64,000 nt of DNA from Methanobacteriaceae archaeon (GTDB lineage Archaea > Methanobacteriota > Methanobacteria > Methanobacteriales > Methanobacteriaceae): positions 36,809-100,808 of the forward strand of contig CAAFWR010000111.1 in NCBI GenBank assembly GCA_900766745.1. The letters are read 5' to 3'. The translations under genes were made by a program, and so were the position numbers. The stretch's first letter is position 1, and each line of letters starts with the position of its first letter. A model generated the notes under the pieces. It did no database searches. It was not told the DNA's origin and saw only the letters and a program-made list of their open reading frames with translations. Of the stretch, positions 35,613-48,600 are shown one piece after another.

Positions 35613-38600
35613 TACAGGTAGCTGATAATTTTAACTATAGAGGAAAAAAGCCTAACTTTGATAGAGATAGCTTCGATACATTATATGATATGAAGAACTA
35701 TTCTGAGAATAGTTTAGATGATGGTCATATATCTTATTGTAAAGAAACTGATAAACACTATAAGTTTAATTCTAATAATCAGTCAGATCCTACTACTGGT
35801 AAATGGGTAGAATAGCACGAAGCTGTTCCAGCTGATGAAGAAGATATAACTGAACAAAATGGCACTCTATAGTTAGCAAATAAAACTTATGATAAATAGT
35901 CTTTCAGTGGTTTGGGTAGAGTATATCTAAGAAAGAATATAGTAGGTGATAAGAATGTTCTTACTTAGGCTATGATCAATAAAGCTAATACTATATATGT
36001 TATTCAGTATGATTATGATTTAAAAGAAGCTAATATAAATATTCCAGAAAATTGTGTTTTATAGTTTGATGGTGGAAGTTTGAGTAATGGTACAATTGTA
36101 GGTAATAATACTAAGATTAAAACTGAATTAGAAAAGATATTTAACAATATAACTATAGACGGCAATTGGAACGTGGTTGAAGCACACCCAGAATGGTTTG
36201 GAGCACTACCAGATGGAATATATGATTGCACAGATGCTATATAGAAAACTATTAATAGTTTTGATGTTACTAAGCTAAATAACGGAGTTTATTTTATAAA
36301 TGGTACTATTCAGTTAAGGAGTCATGTAGTTATATTTGGAGAAAAAGGTAAAACTACTATAAAATCTCCAGTAACTAAAGAATTTGATGTAAACGATTTA
36401 CCAGATGCAAATACTCTTCCTTACGTTTTTTATTCTGAGAAAGCTGTAAAAGTTTTATTTAAAGGCATTTCTTTTATGCTTGGCGATTATTACAATGGTA
36501 TAGGTTTTAAACAGACCATTAACGGTAATACAGATGAATGGGATGCTAAAATATACATAGATAATTGTCATTTTGAGCATGGGTATAGAGCTGTAAGTAT
36601 TGAAAGGACCTATAGAGAATGTAGAATAATAGATTCTATTTCATATTACGCATGTGGTGACTATGCTTTTTTTATGGAAGGAACCGATAATTCTATTCAT
36701 AACAGTACGGTTGGGAGTTGTCAACAAGGAGGTATTTATTTATCTCAAAATTCAAGAATATCTAACTGTAAAGTTTTTATTGCTAATAAAGCTTGGAGAT
36801 ATAAATATGATGATGTTACTCCTAGAAGTAAATACGCAGTTTATATAAGTGGTAGTTATTGTAATGTAACAGGTCTAGATATATAGCAAAATTGTGCAAA
36901 TGGTATTTATGTGGGAGGACATGATAATTATATTCAAGCTGTTCTGAATGCTAATGGGTATCAAAGAGATAAACAATCCTCAATATTATGTGCTAATGCC
37001 GTTTTGAAGTGTAGTAATAGTATATTAATATTTACTTCAACCACAGGCTTTTTAAATAGTTATGTATCTCATTATCTATATTCTGTAGGAAGCCCAGCTT
37101 ATGCTGTTAAAGGTAATTATATAAATATAAATACGCATGATGAACCAGGAGAAGATACTCCTTATGTGTTAAGCAATTTTTCAGCTTTTAATAATATAAT
37201 ATTTAATGGAGCGAATATAACTAAATGCCATAATCTTCCTGAGGATTTTGTTAAAAACAACATTCATTCAGAAAATGTATCTAGGGGAGAAAGAATGTAT
37301 GTTACAGTCAATTCTGGTAAAACTGTTTCTTTTGATTTAGATGTTACAACTTTTATTACACAATATACTGTTGTACATCAATATCTAACTTTTATGATTA
37401 ATCCATCATTAGCAATAGTAGATACTCCTTTATATGAAGTAGGTAAATACAAATTGATAATAACTATCAACGATGTAGATTATATTTTAAAATCAGATAT
37501 ATTTTAGAATGGATTAGTATCAATAGAATCTATTAAATATTTATATGATATAATACCAGATCCAAAAAATTCGCAATGTAAGTTAAGGTATGAATTAACA
37601 AATACTAGTGATTCAGCTGTAAATATAGCGATTGATTATCCTATAATCGAGATATACAAAAACAATACTGGTTACGGTAGTAGTTATAAAACTAATATTA
37701 TTCCAACTGATTTAAGTAAAGATTTTTGTAAGGACAACAAGGGTATTTATGGAAAAGTAGGGAATAACACATATGACATTAACTTAGGAATTGTTAGATT
37801 TAATAATGCTGCTTCTGATTCTTCAGAATCTTATGAATATATCAAAATAACTAAAATTCCTACAAGTGGTTTTACTTTTTTATATTCAACATATAACGTA
37901 TTAAGTAAGTATTCTCTGTTATATTTAGATAATAAATTGTATATATTATCTGATGTATATGATACTGGCAATGATTCTTTTCTGAATATAAAATATTTAT
38001 TTGATTCTATATCTTATACATTAGATATTTATATTAAAGTTCCAACAAAATATGGAAAATTAATAGTTAGAGATACTAAATGGGCCAATCTTAATACTTA
38101 TTAGTGGTATTCTAAAAATACAGATCCATATCCATCAGAAGCCGTTGATGCTGAATTTATTTCTTCTAATGTACTTACTTTACCAAATACTTTAATTGGT
38201 ACAAAAACATATGATAAATTTGGCAATGAATTAACTTGGTCTAAATCCGATTGGCTAAATCCAGATGGGTCTCTAGTTACAAAAGTTATTTTTGCAAGCA
38301 AATTAAATGATTTTACTAAAAATAACACTATATATAATATTGTTAGATATATAGATTTAAAAGGAGAAACTCTTACTATTCCTGAAAACAGTGTACTTAA
38401 TTTTATCGGAGGCGCCATTGGAAATGGAACTATAATTGGAAATAAAACTAAAGTCATAAATCTAAATGTTGATAGAATTGTTTTATCAGGGACTTGGTTT
38501 GACTCAGGAGTTACTTCTAATAGACCTACTAATGTTTTAATAGGGTTTCAATATTTTGACACTACTGTAAATAAACCAATTTTTTGGGACGGCTCTAAAT

Positions 38601-38629
38601 GGATAGATGCTACAGGAGCTACTGTATAA
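35609..38629 (+). CDS. Tailspike / beta-helix receptor-binding protein
   Basis: A 1006-residue protein with nine TAGs. An N-terminal head (residues 1-130), then a repetitive beta-helix (about 190-560) typical of pectate-lyase-like spikes, with short strands and Asn/Gly turns, then further beta domains. A 27-residue motif (IPEN-VL-F-GG---NGTI-GN-TK) occurs twice, near residues 146 and 926, suggesting duplicated modules. Such proteins bind or cut capsular polysaccharide on Bacteroidales. Catalytic residues were not identified. Confidence 0.75.
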
Positions 38630-38647
38630 CAATAAAATAATTAAGAT

Positions 38648-41600
38648 ATGGCATAGTATGCAACTAAAGATGAATTAAATGAACTCACAGGATTAGTAAG
38701 AACATTGTAGGGTAATGTATAGACTCTAGATACTAGTGTTGGTGAGCTTGATACATTAGTTGAAAGAATTAATCATTTAGCTACTCTTAAAGATGTCACT
38801 ATTACTTATATTACAGAAGGAGATTTACTGTAGTATGCTAGTGATGGTACATGGCACAATATCCAACCATCAGCATTAGGTATTGGTGGTGGTGAAGGCG
38901 GTGGTGTAGTAGATACTTCTGTAGTAAAAGCTTTGATTAAATCTGAAGGTAGTAAGCTGTTTATAAGTAAACTATATGATGATGTATCTTCAGGTATAAT
39001 TACTTTCAACGGTGGTTTAAGAAGTAATAAGATGACTTATCTAAATCAAGGAGTTTAGATGGGTACTTTTGTTACTGGTATGATTGGTGGTACAGGTGCT
39101 CAAATAGATAAAGATGGTAGAGGAGAAATGACCAGCCTTATTCTTAGAGAGTTCTTAGAAGTACCAGAATTAAGATTTAATAAAATAGATGTAGTAAGTG
39201 GTGAACTATGGAATTCAATAGCATTTGGTACTATTGAAGATGTAGATTTAGTTAATCAAATAGTTACATTGAAACTAGAAGAAGGTGAATATAGCGGTAT
39301 ACATGTAAATGATATATGTAGAGGTATATTCCATAATTTTGATGGAGTTAATAATACTGAAACTGGTACTGACGATTGTGGGTTTGATAAAGTACAAGGA
39401 TTCTCTACAGCTTATTTTACACCTATAGAAGTACTAGATGCTAGAGGTAAACAGTTTAGGTATTCATTGAAACAAGGTACTACATAGCATCCTTGTAAGT
39501 CAATGAAGTTTGCTGTTTATGGTAACTTTACTGATGAAACCAGACAAGATAGTGCTTACTCTACTAGACAATATAAGAGATATTTAAAGAAAGTAAATAC
39601 TTGGCATATTAACCCATCTAAAAATATTGCGTCACAGTTTGGTTTATTAGATGGTTTAAATATACCTGGAGCTCCTAATGACGGTAATCTTACTGGTAAT
39701 GGTGCTTATATTAGTAATATTTATCTTACAGATGCTTATGTGCAGTTTACTCCTGAACAGATAGAAGACTTACACGGGCAAGATGCTTACTCTGTATCTC
39801 TTACTAGAACTGAAGGTAGTATAATTGTTGATAATGAATTTAATATTATAACTGATTATTAGCAGCAAGAACAATTTACATTTGAAGTACAAGCGTGGAG
39901 AGGGAAAACACCTTTAACTTATAACACTGTAGTAGATAGAGATACATTCTTCTGTACTTGGGAATCTAATGGCATTGAATGTAGAGTAGATAATGGTAAG
40001 TTTACTATTACTAAAATTACCAATATTCACGATATGAAGTTGCTTGTTTATGTTCATTGTGAAGGTATAGCTATATTTAATAAAGAGTTTAATCTGTCAT
40101 ATTAGTTAGAGGGTAACAGTCTGTGGGTAACTTATAATGACAATGATGCTACTCCCGATAGACCTGTTGGAGATGGTACTTCCTATGGATGGCATAGAAA
40201 TTATACTGCATCTGCTATTTGGATGTCTACTAAAAGTGCCCGTAAAGTAGATGATCCTGATGTGCAATGGGGCGATCCTAATAGATTTAGAGGTGCTTCT
40301 GTAGCTGGTAAAGATGGTCAGTATACAGTGTTCTGTTATACTAACTCTAGTATAAAACCTCCTAAACCTACTAGTTCTTAGATACCACCTGCTGATGATA
40401 ACTATACTTGGTACATGTATCCACCTACTAGAGAAAGTAAGGAAGTATTTACCTGGATGATTCAAGCTACTGTATATGCAGATAAATCATTATCTGGTTG
40501 GACAGATCCTATTAGACTTACTGGTGAAACTGGTGAAGACGGTTCTGATGGTACTAAACTTGAATTTATTTATCAAGTAACTAGTGTTAACGAAGCTCCT
40601 GATAAACCAGATACATCTTAGCAAGACGATTACATACCATTTGGTTGGTCAGATAACCCTCAAGGAGTCTCTAAAGAGAAAATGTATGAGTGGGTATCAC
40701 AACGTGAAAAGAAAGCCGCTAAAATTGGAGAAGGTGTATGGGGAGAATTTACACAACCAGTATTGTGGTCCAAGTGGGGTGAAAAAGGTATGGATGGTGA
40801 TGGGTATGAATATATATTTACTCGTACTGCTGACGTTGATAGAGTACCACAAACTCCTTCATCTATTCAATAGAATGACTATATTCCAACTATATCTAAT
40901 GGTGGTTCTAAAGACTATAATTGGTCTGATGATCCAAAGGGAGTAAATGAGGATTATAAAGCAGAATGGACTTGTAAACGTGTACGTACTGATGGAGTAT
41001 GGTCTAACTTTAGTACACCAGCACTATGGTCTAATTGGGGTGAACAAGGTTTATCAGGCGGTCATTATCAATATAGATGGAAGATATCTGCTACTAAACC
41101 ATCTATTCCTACAGATGCAGCTGCTTCAGGTTGGTCTACTAATAGTGAGTTAGTACCAGGAGACGGTGAGTACGTATGGTAGATTCAACGATTCGCTAAT
41201 CCAGATGGTACTTTAACGGCATGGTCTAACCTTATACGTCTTACTGGCGCTGATGGTGAAGATGGTAAAGACGGTAATAGTATTGAATTTATTTATACTA
41301 GGAATGCAGATGGATCTCAACCTTCTACTCCTGCTAGTGTAAATCAAGCTGGTCATATACCTTCTGGTTGGACAAATCATCCTTCTGGCGTTACTGCATC
41401 ATTAATGTATGAATGGGTATCTCAAAGATACCTAGATAAGTCTACTTAGAAATGGGGCGATTGGTCAACTCCTGGTATATGGTCTAGATACTCAGAAAGA
41501 GGTAAAGATGGTGATGGATACGAATACATCTATAGGAGATTTTCTAACTATGTTGGTGGTACTAGTTTGGCTCCAGGTGGTTAGTATTATCCGCTAGCTA

Positions 41601-43495
41601 ATGTGGACTCTAGTGAATATCAACAAGACGATTACGTACCAGACGGATGGACTGATAATCCAACTGGTCCTACAGATGCTATTAAATATGAATATGTATG
41701 GACTAGAAAGAAAGAAAATAGTAAATGGTAGGCTTGGAAGACTGGTGCATTGTGGTCTAAGTGGGGAGATAAAGGAGATCAAGGAGATCCAGGACAAGAT
41801 GGATCAGATGGATCTGATGGAGCAGATGGATATAGTATTACTATGAGTGGCGCTCCAGCATCTATTAGATCAAGTTTAGGATATTTACAAACTACTAGTT
41901 GTACACTCAGAGCTATTAAAACTAATAGCAGTGGAGTAACAAGCTAGGCATATGGTTACTTTGCTGTATATCGTTATAGTGGTAGTAGTTGGAATAAAGT
42001 ATCTTCTTCTAGTTCTAATCAATCCTCTTATACTGCAAGCTGGGCTTCAGATACGTATGCTACTAAATTCTGGTTTGGTTTCTGTACAGATACTGCTCCT
42101 TCACCTGATAGTCAGTGGACTGTAATCAGTTATGAAGCACCTGTAGTATATGATGGTACAAATGGATCTGATGCTGATAGTAGTTATACTATTATGCGTG
42201 ATTGCGGTTATTGGAAAACTGGAGTTACTTATTATAAAGCAGCTGCAACTACAGCTATGAGCAGTAGTGAATATACTAAGTATGAGAATTACCAAAATAT
42301 GACAGTTGTAGATTATGTTCAATATGCCGGTAATACATATTTGGCTAAGTCTACTAATACTAATCAAACTCCATCCTCAAGTAGTTCATATTGGCAACAG
42401 GCTAGTAAAAATAACACCTTAACTGTAAACAATCTATTAGCTAATAATGCTAAACTTGGTGAATTTAGTTTCAGTAATAATGTATTTACTTCTAGCAATG
42501 GCAAACTATCTATGAATAGTAGTACTGGTAAGCTTACATGTACTGATGCTGTTATTACGGGTGAAGTAAATGCTACATCTGGTAAATTTAAAAATCTATA
42601 TTTTGAAAATTGTTTTACTAAAAATAGATTTCTAAATATTACACATCTAAATAGATCTTCATCTGATATAGATGATCCTAAATATGGTGATACATATTGT
42701 TCAAATAGTAGGTTATATTCTTATCAATCAGGTGGTTGGGAGGATGCATTAGAATTATACACTAGTTCTACTAATGCAATAAGCGTATATGCTAATCCTT
42801 CTTATTCTAAAATTATACATATGACTGGAGCAAAAGGAGGTTATACAAACAAATTGATATTACCAAGTGTTAGTGAAGATAATTATGGTACAGAAATGAC
42901 TATTGTTTGTAGACAATATCCATCGATTAGAGCTATTACTGGAACAGAAGGTGATCTGCACATAGTTACATATGATAATAGAGGAAGTACTTATACAGAT
43001 GAAAGAACTTTAGTTTTAGCTAAAGGTAATAACGGCGGTATATTAAACGTAGTTAGTACTCCATAGGGATGGCTCATTACAAATTGTTCGCACGATGGTT
43101 GCTCAGATTCTGGTATTATTTTAAAGTTTAAAGTTTAGTATAACGGTAGTTCATATGCAGTGGTATCGTCTAGTATACACAGTATATATAATTTTAATAA
43201 TAGTAAAATTAGTTGTACTAGAAGTGGCGCAGGAGCGGTAGGAATAACTATAACTAGCGGGACTAGTTATTTTTGGACTCCGTGTGATGTACGAGTATAT
43301 GGAAGTTATAGAACAGAAGGTGTAACTGGTAGTAATGCTCATCCAATATATGCAACTTTAATATCATATAGTACTGGAGTTGTTGCTTTGAACATAAGTG
43401 TGCAATTAGCAGATGATGATACTCTAAATGATGGTAATTTCTATGTAGATATTTACGGTGGTTTTGCACAATATATAGGAAACAAACCGACTTAA
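38648..43495 (+). CDS. Large repeat-containing tail fibre
   Basis: A 1615-residue protein when more than 20 TAGs are read as Gln. N-terminal coiled-coil-like segment, a middle domain, then at about residues 560-1060 four to five imperfect modules of 80-110 residues built on DDYIP-GW-DNP-GV, YEWVSQR, LWSKWG and DGDGYEYIF words. A short collagen-like run (GDKGDQGDPGQDGSDG) lies near 1040, and the C-terminus is Ser/Thr/Asn-rich and beta-structured. Modular fibres of this kind carry host-binding domains. It shares the gene cluster with the tailspike and the retroelement-diversified fibre, giving three candidate receptor-binding proteins. Confidence 0.75.
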
Positions 43496-43499
43496 TTTT

Positions 43500-43724
43500 A
43501 TGAATATACACAATCAAATTAAATAGTTAAGTGATAGAGAACTACTAGAGGGCATCTATTAGATGCTCCTAGTAGTAATGTAGGAGCAATTAGTTAGTGA
43601 TAGTAAGCAATTAGGTATAAATGTTATAGCTGATTTATTAGTAGATAATATGTATAGAAACAGAGAAAGAAATGAAAACAATAACAATGCGCCATATCTT
43701 GGGCAACAAAGTATTACAATATGA
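43500..43724 (+). CDS. Small protein with TAG codons
   Basis: A 74-residue frame from ATG 43500 with three TAGs (after MNIHNQIK, GIY, VVM), ending in TGA inside the next gene (53-base overlap). Helical, hydrophobic centre (MLLVVM) and charged ends. The overlap makes the 3' end uncertain; it may be a minor tail or lysis-related protein. Confidence 0.4.
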
Positions 43725-44154
43725 TGTTGATGACAGAGGAGTTATCGTAGATGAGAGAGAAATTGATAGAGACGATATGTCAAAGCCTGTAGATGTTTAT
43801 GCGGTAAATTTTAATGACTGGAGACCGCATCCCTCTGTAAATGCTGATATAATTATAACAAGCACCTCATTTGTCATAACTAGATTTGCTACACTGAACG
43901 ATACAGTAAAGTGCTACATTCCTGACCAAACAAAAAATTTCCCAGGAATGAAAGTGGAAGTGAAAGGTATAGTTGACGGGCAGGAATTATACTGGGGATA
44001 TAGTGCTGATGTAAAATTAGTCAATATCACATCAGACGGAACCTATGATATTCCGCCATTAGGAACCGTAAAGGGTAATCTGTCATTCAGAAACGGCAAC
44101 ATAGTCGGTGCTTGTAATATCACCATCACTTAGCTACCGTTACGACAGCAATAA
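43672..44154 (+). CDS. Beta-rich hypothetical protein
   Basis: A 160-residue protein; the frame meets TAG at 44131-44133 and, read as Gln, continues seven residues to TAA. Beta-rich (VIVDEREIDRDDMSK, YAVNFNDWRPHPSVNADIII). Its base composition is less AT-rich than its neighbours and TAG is absent from its body, hinting at recent acquisition. Function unknown; perhaps a fibre-associated protein. Confidence 0.6.
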
Positions 44155-44181
44155 GTTAAGTGAAACATTAAATAGCGAAGT

Positions 44182-44643
44182 ATGGACAGAAATGAATTAA
44201 TAGATAAATTAAAACCTTATTTTGAAGTAAGTGAATTAGTATGCACTCATTGCTACTCCAAGTTTGGTGAATCTTCATGGTAGTTTATAAGTACAGAATT
44301 ACTTAGTACTCTGTATATACTACGTACTAAGATATTCAATAAACCTATTACTATTAATACTTGGAAATCTGGTGGATAGTTCTCATAGAGAGGATTACGT
44401 TGTAATATGTGTCAACTAGTAAAGAATAAAAGTAGTATTTACTTATCTGCACACTGTTTAGGTAAAGCAATAGATTTTAATGTAAAGGATTTAGATAGTA
44501 ATGCGGTGAATAACATAGTAAGATAGAATGCTGAATTATTTGAATACCCTATTAGATTAGAAGCTAATACCAATGGATGGTCACACATCGACGTATACCA
44601 GCCAAAAGACTCTTCTAAGAAGCTTTTAGAATTCAATGGATAA
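44182..44643 (+). CDS. Peptidase M15-type endolysin
   Basis: A 153-residue protein with four TAGs. Motifs of the M15A (D-Ala-D-Ala carboxypeptidase-like) family: SAHCLGKAIDF near residue 90 (zinc His and Asp, the S-x-H-x2-G-x-A-x-D form) and GWSHIDVY near 133 (catalytic-side Asp/His ligands). It cuts peptidoglycan cross-links at lysis. It lies upstream of the holin- and spanin-like genes, separated from them by the retroelement. Confidence 0.85.
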
Positions 44644-44676
44644 GTTGTTCATTTAATAAAGAAAATGGCTTAAAAC

Positions 44677-44691
44677 GCCTTAAAATGCGTT
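44677..44691 (+). repeat. 15-nt repeat, copy 1
   Basis: GCCTTAAAATGCGTT, identical to 54876-54890. This copy ends right before the ATG at 44692. See the second copy; the two lie 10.2 kb apart, each upstream of a virion gene. Confidence 0.55.
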
Positions 44692-45021
44692 ATGGAAAAA
44701 GAAACTATATTATATAATATATTATATGTGGATAATAGAGCTAGAAACATTATTCCTGAAGTAATAGATGCTTGGAATCTTACCCCACATAGATTTATTA
44801 AATCTGGTGAAACTGTTTCACTAGATGTTCATAGTAATATGTACAATATTCAAGGATTTAGTTCTGCACAGTATGTACATATAAATGTCAAATAGGATAG
44901 AATAGACATTACTCTAGATCCTAATGACACAGATGCTACTAGATAGGCACGTATATCACTTAATATAAGTGACTCTACTGGTACTCATAAATTATTACAA
45001 TTTGTAATACATTAGAATTAA
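44692..45021 (+). CDS. Hypothetical protein in fibre cluster
   Basis: A 109-residue protein with three TAGs (after HINVK, DATR, FVIH). Beta-rich, starting MEKETILYNILYVDNRARN. Lies between endolysin and the fibre pair; function unknown. Confidence 0.55.
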
Positions 45022-45039
45022 TAATTAAAATATACGTAT

Positions 45040-45594
45040 ATGACAAGAATAACAAGAAGCTATGTAGCTCCAAATCCCAAAGAGTTTGATTATTGGGTTG
45101 ACTTAGCAGCAGATCCAAAAGGTAATGTAATTAAGTATTATGCAGGTAGTAGCAAATGGCTACCAATAAATGATGATACAGATAATGATCAGAGTGCTAA
45201 GATTGCTGCACTTGAATTAGGTAAAGTAGATAAGGTTGAAGGAAAAGAACTATCTAGTAATGACTTTACTGATGCATATAAAACTAAACTGGATGGTATT
45301 GCTGCACAAGCAAATAAATATGTTTTACCAACAGCTACAGCTGAAATTATTGGTGGAGTAAAGGTAGGAGCAAATATTTCTTATAGTAATGGTACAATTA
45401 GTCTTAGTAAAGCTAATGTGACTAGTGCATTAGGATATACACCTCCTACAGCAGATACTAAAGTGACTATAAATAACACTTTAACAAGTAATAGTACTAC
45501 AGAAGCTTTAGCTGCTGCGCAAGGAAAAGCTTTAAAAGATTTAATTGACGCATTAACTACAAGAGTTGCTGCATTAGAAACTCCAGCAGCTTAA
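45040..45594 (+). CDS. Short fibre protein related to the variable fibre
   Basis: A 184-residue protein without TAG. Its N-terminus (NPKEFDYWVDLAADPKG-IKY) parallels the start of the next gene (NPEEIDYWVDLSDNPYGGSIKY), and its middle (KVDKVEGKELSSNDFT, NKYVLPTATAEIIGGVKVG, NVTSALGY) parallels residues about 570-640 of that gene. It therefore looks like a shortened paralogue of the diversified fibre, made by duplication. Possibly a chaperone, a trimer partner or a leftover. Confidence 0.65.
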   Translation: MTRITRSYVAPNPKEFDYWVDLAADPKGNVIKYYAGSSKWLPINDDTDNDQSAKIAALELGKVDKVEGKELSSNDFTDAYKTKLDGIAAQANKYVLPTATAEIIGGVKVGANISYSNGTISLSKANVTSALGYTPPTADTKVTINNTLTSNSTTEALAAAQGKALKDLIDALTTRVAALETPAA

Positions 45595-45608
45595 TATAAC
45601 AAATACAT

Positions 45609-48600
45609 ATGGTAACAAATAGGATAATATTTTTTGCAACATCTGTTCAACCTAATCCGGAAGAAATAGACTATTGGGTTGACTTATCTGATAATCCTTA
45701 CGGTGGTAGCATTAAATATTTCAATGGAACCGAATGGGTAAGGCTAGCTGCCTCTGGTGGTACACCTGACTTTAGCAACTACTATACTAAAACATAGGTA
45801 AACAAATTGCTTAACGATAAAGCAAATATTAGTGATGTAGATAGTAAAGTAGATGATGAAGAGGTAAAAGACGTAATAAAAGATATACAGTTTAATACTT
45901 CAAATCCTAATGGCATTACTATGGTAATGTTTAAGTATGATGGAAGTAATAAAACTGTTTCAATACCAGTAGCTTCTACAAGTTCTGCCGGTATTATTAC
46001 ATCTAAAGACTTCTTAGACTTTGTTAAACAACATCAGTTATAGGAACTTCATACTGAGATGATTGATACCTTTGCTGATATACGTGCAAAGTATTAGAAG
46101 AAACTCATTGCAGGTTTAAACATTGAAATTGATCAAGAAACTAATGTAATTAGTGCATTTGGTGATCTAGCTGTACAATGGGATAATATTACTGGTAAAC
46201 CAGACTTTAAACCAGTAGCTACATCTGGTGATTATAATGACTTAATTAATAAGTTAAAGCCAGGTAAAGATGTTAGTATTAGTGAAGATAATACGATTAG
46301 TATTGCTATTGATTCAGATTCATTGGAACAGTCTTTAGCTACTTTACAAAGTAATATAGATAAAGAAGCTGCTACTGCTCGTGCTGCTGAAACTAAATTA
46401 GGCAATGATATAGCTACTGAGAAGAATAGAGCCCAATCTGCTGAATAGACTATTAGTACTAACTTACAGAATGAAATTGATAGATCTACTCAGATAGATA
46501 CTCAACATACTAATGCTATAAACAAAGAAGTACAAGATAGAAAAGAAGCTATTGCCACAGAAGTTAGTGATAGAAATGCAGCTATCTTAGTAGAAACCAA
46601 TAGAGCTAAAGCTAAAGAAGAAGAGTTAGACAATAAGATTACCGATCATACTACTGCAACTAATGCAGCATTAGCATTAAAAGCAGACAAGTCTGATACT
46701 TATACTAAAGCACAAGTAGATGCTAAATTATCTGGCGCTTATAAAGTAAAAGGATCTAGTACATTTGAAGCTCTACCTAAAGACAACAATGTAGTCGGCG
46801 ATGTATATAATATTACTAATGCATTTAACTTAGGTGGTAAACATTATGATGCTGGTACTAACGTAGTATGGACTGAAGAAGGTTGGGATGCTTTATCAGG
46901 TTCATTTGATACTACTGCTATTGAAGGTAGCATTCAAGAAGTAGCTGATAACTTAGCTCAAGAGATACTTGATAGAACTCAAGCTGATACTACTATTAAT
47001 AACAACATATCTTCACTTACTAATAGAGTAAAAGTAAATGAAGATAAACTTACTATTATTAATGGTAATGAAGCTACTACTGGTTCTATAGCTAATGCTA
47101 TTAAACAGGCTAAGTCATATACAGATACTACTGTAACAGCTGAATAGACTAGAGCAGAAAATGCAGAATAGAAACTAACTAGTGATTTAGCTAGTGAAGT
47201 AACTAGAGCTAAAGGCGCTGAATCAGCTAATGCTACAGCTATAGCAAATGAAGTAGAAAGAGCTACTGGTGTAGAAGAGACATTGAATAGTAATATTACT
47301 CAACTGTAGACTCAAAAAGTAGATAAAGTTGAAGGTAAAGGTCTTAGTACTAATGATTATACTACTCCTGAAAAGAATAAACTAGCTGCCATAGAAGCTG
47401 AAGCTAATAAATATGTATTACCTGCTGCTACAGCTAGTGCGTTAGGTGGTGTTAAGATAGGTAGTAACATAACATTAGCAAATGGTGGTACTATTAGTAT
47501 AACTAAGAATAATGTAACTAGCGCATTAGGTGTAGATCCTACTACTACTTATGTAAGGAAAGCTGGTGATACTATGACTGGTATATTGAATATTAAGAAT
47601 TCAGAAGGAGCTCAATTAGAATTATTTAGTACGGCATCTGATGGTGGTGCATATATGAGATTCTATCCTAACAATCAAACAGATAATAAATGGTATCTTG
47701 GTGTTGGAACTAATTAGACTCTTAACCTTGGTTATAATACTGTTACTAAAGCTTCATTTGGAGATGGATAGTTATCATTAACAACTAGTGCTAATTTAGC
47801 TCCTATTAAAACTAATTCTACTACTCTATGCACTAATTTGAATGCAGATATGGTAGATGGTGTTAATGTTAAAGATATTGAACATACATTATACATATAG
47901 TCAACTACTAAAAATTATTTAAAGATTTAGGTTAATCATAAGTATTTCCCCAATAGTTATAAAATTGTTGAATATTATGATGGCTACATTTATGTTTACT
48001 AGTTATTAATAAATGCTTATTCTCCAAAATTTACCGATCTTTAGCTCATTAGTGGAAAAGTACATACTGGAATTAAAACATTTTATGATTTGACTAAATG
48101 GTATATAGAAACTACAGAATCTGGAATGAACATATACATATATCAACCTGAAAATAGTAATTTCAAAATATATGGAGTTATACATGGAGAACCTCAATCT
48201 CCAAATGTTCAATTTAGTGTTGTTAGTTCATTGCCTAGTAATGTAGTAAGTAGACATATTACATTCAATGTAACATCTTAGAATTTAGAAGAATTTGACT
48301 GGTACGGAGTATCTTGGTCAGAAACATCTTCTAATCCAGATTGTACTCGTATTGGTAATATGGACATGCATAGATCATTGCCTATATAGAGTATGATGAA
48401 ACCATTTGCTTTTTAGACACAACCGGTTCATAAAGACTAGTTTGTTCCTTTGAAGGAAAACTTTACTGAAGCAATGTATGGGCATGTAAATAATGGAGAA
48501 GCTGAATAGGTAGCATCTACAGTAAACGTTATGATTAAGATACCAGAATTTTGGTATGTCGATGATTATACTCCTGGTACAAAAACACACAATTTAAAAA

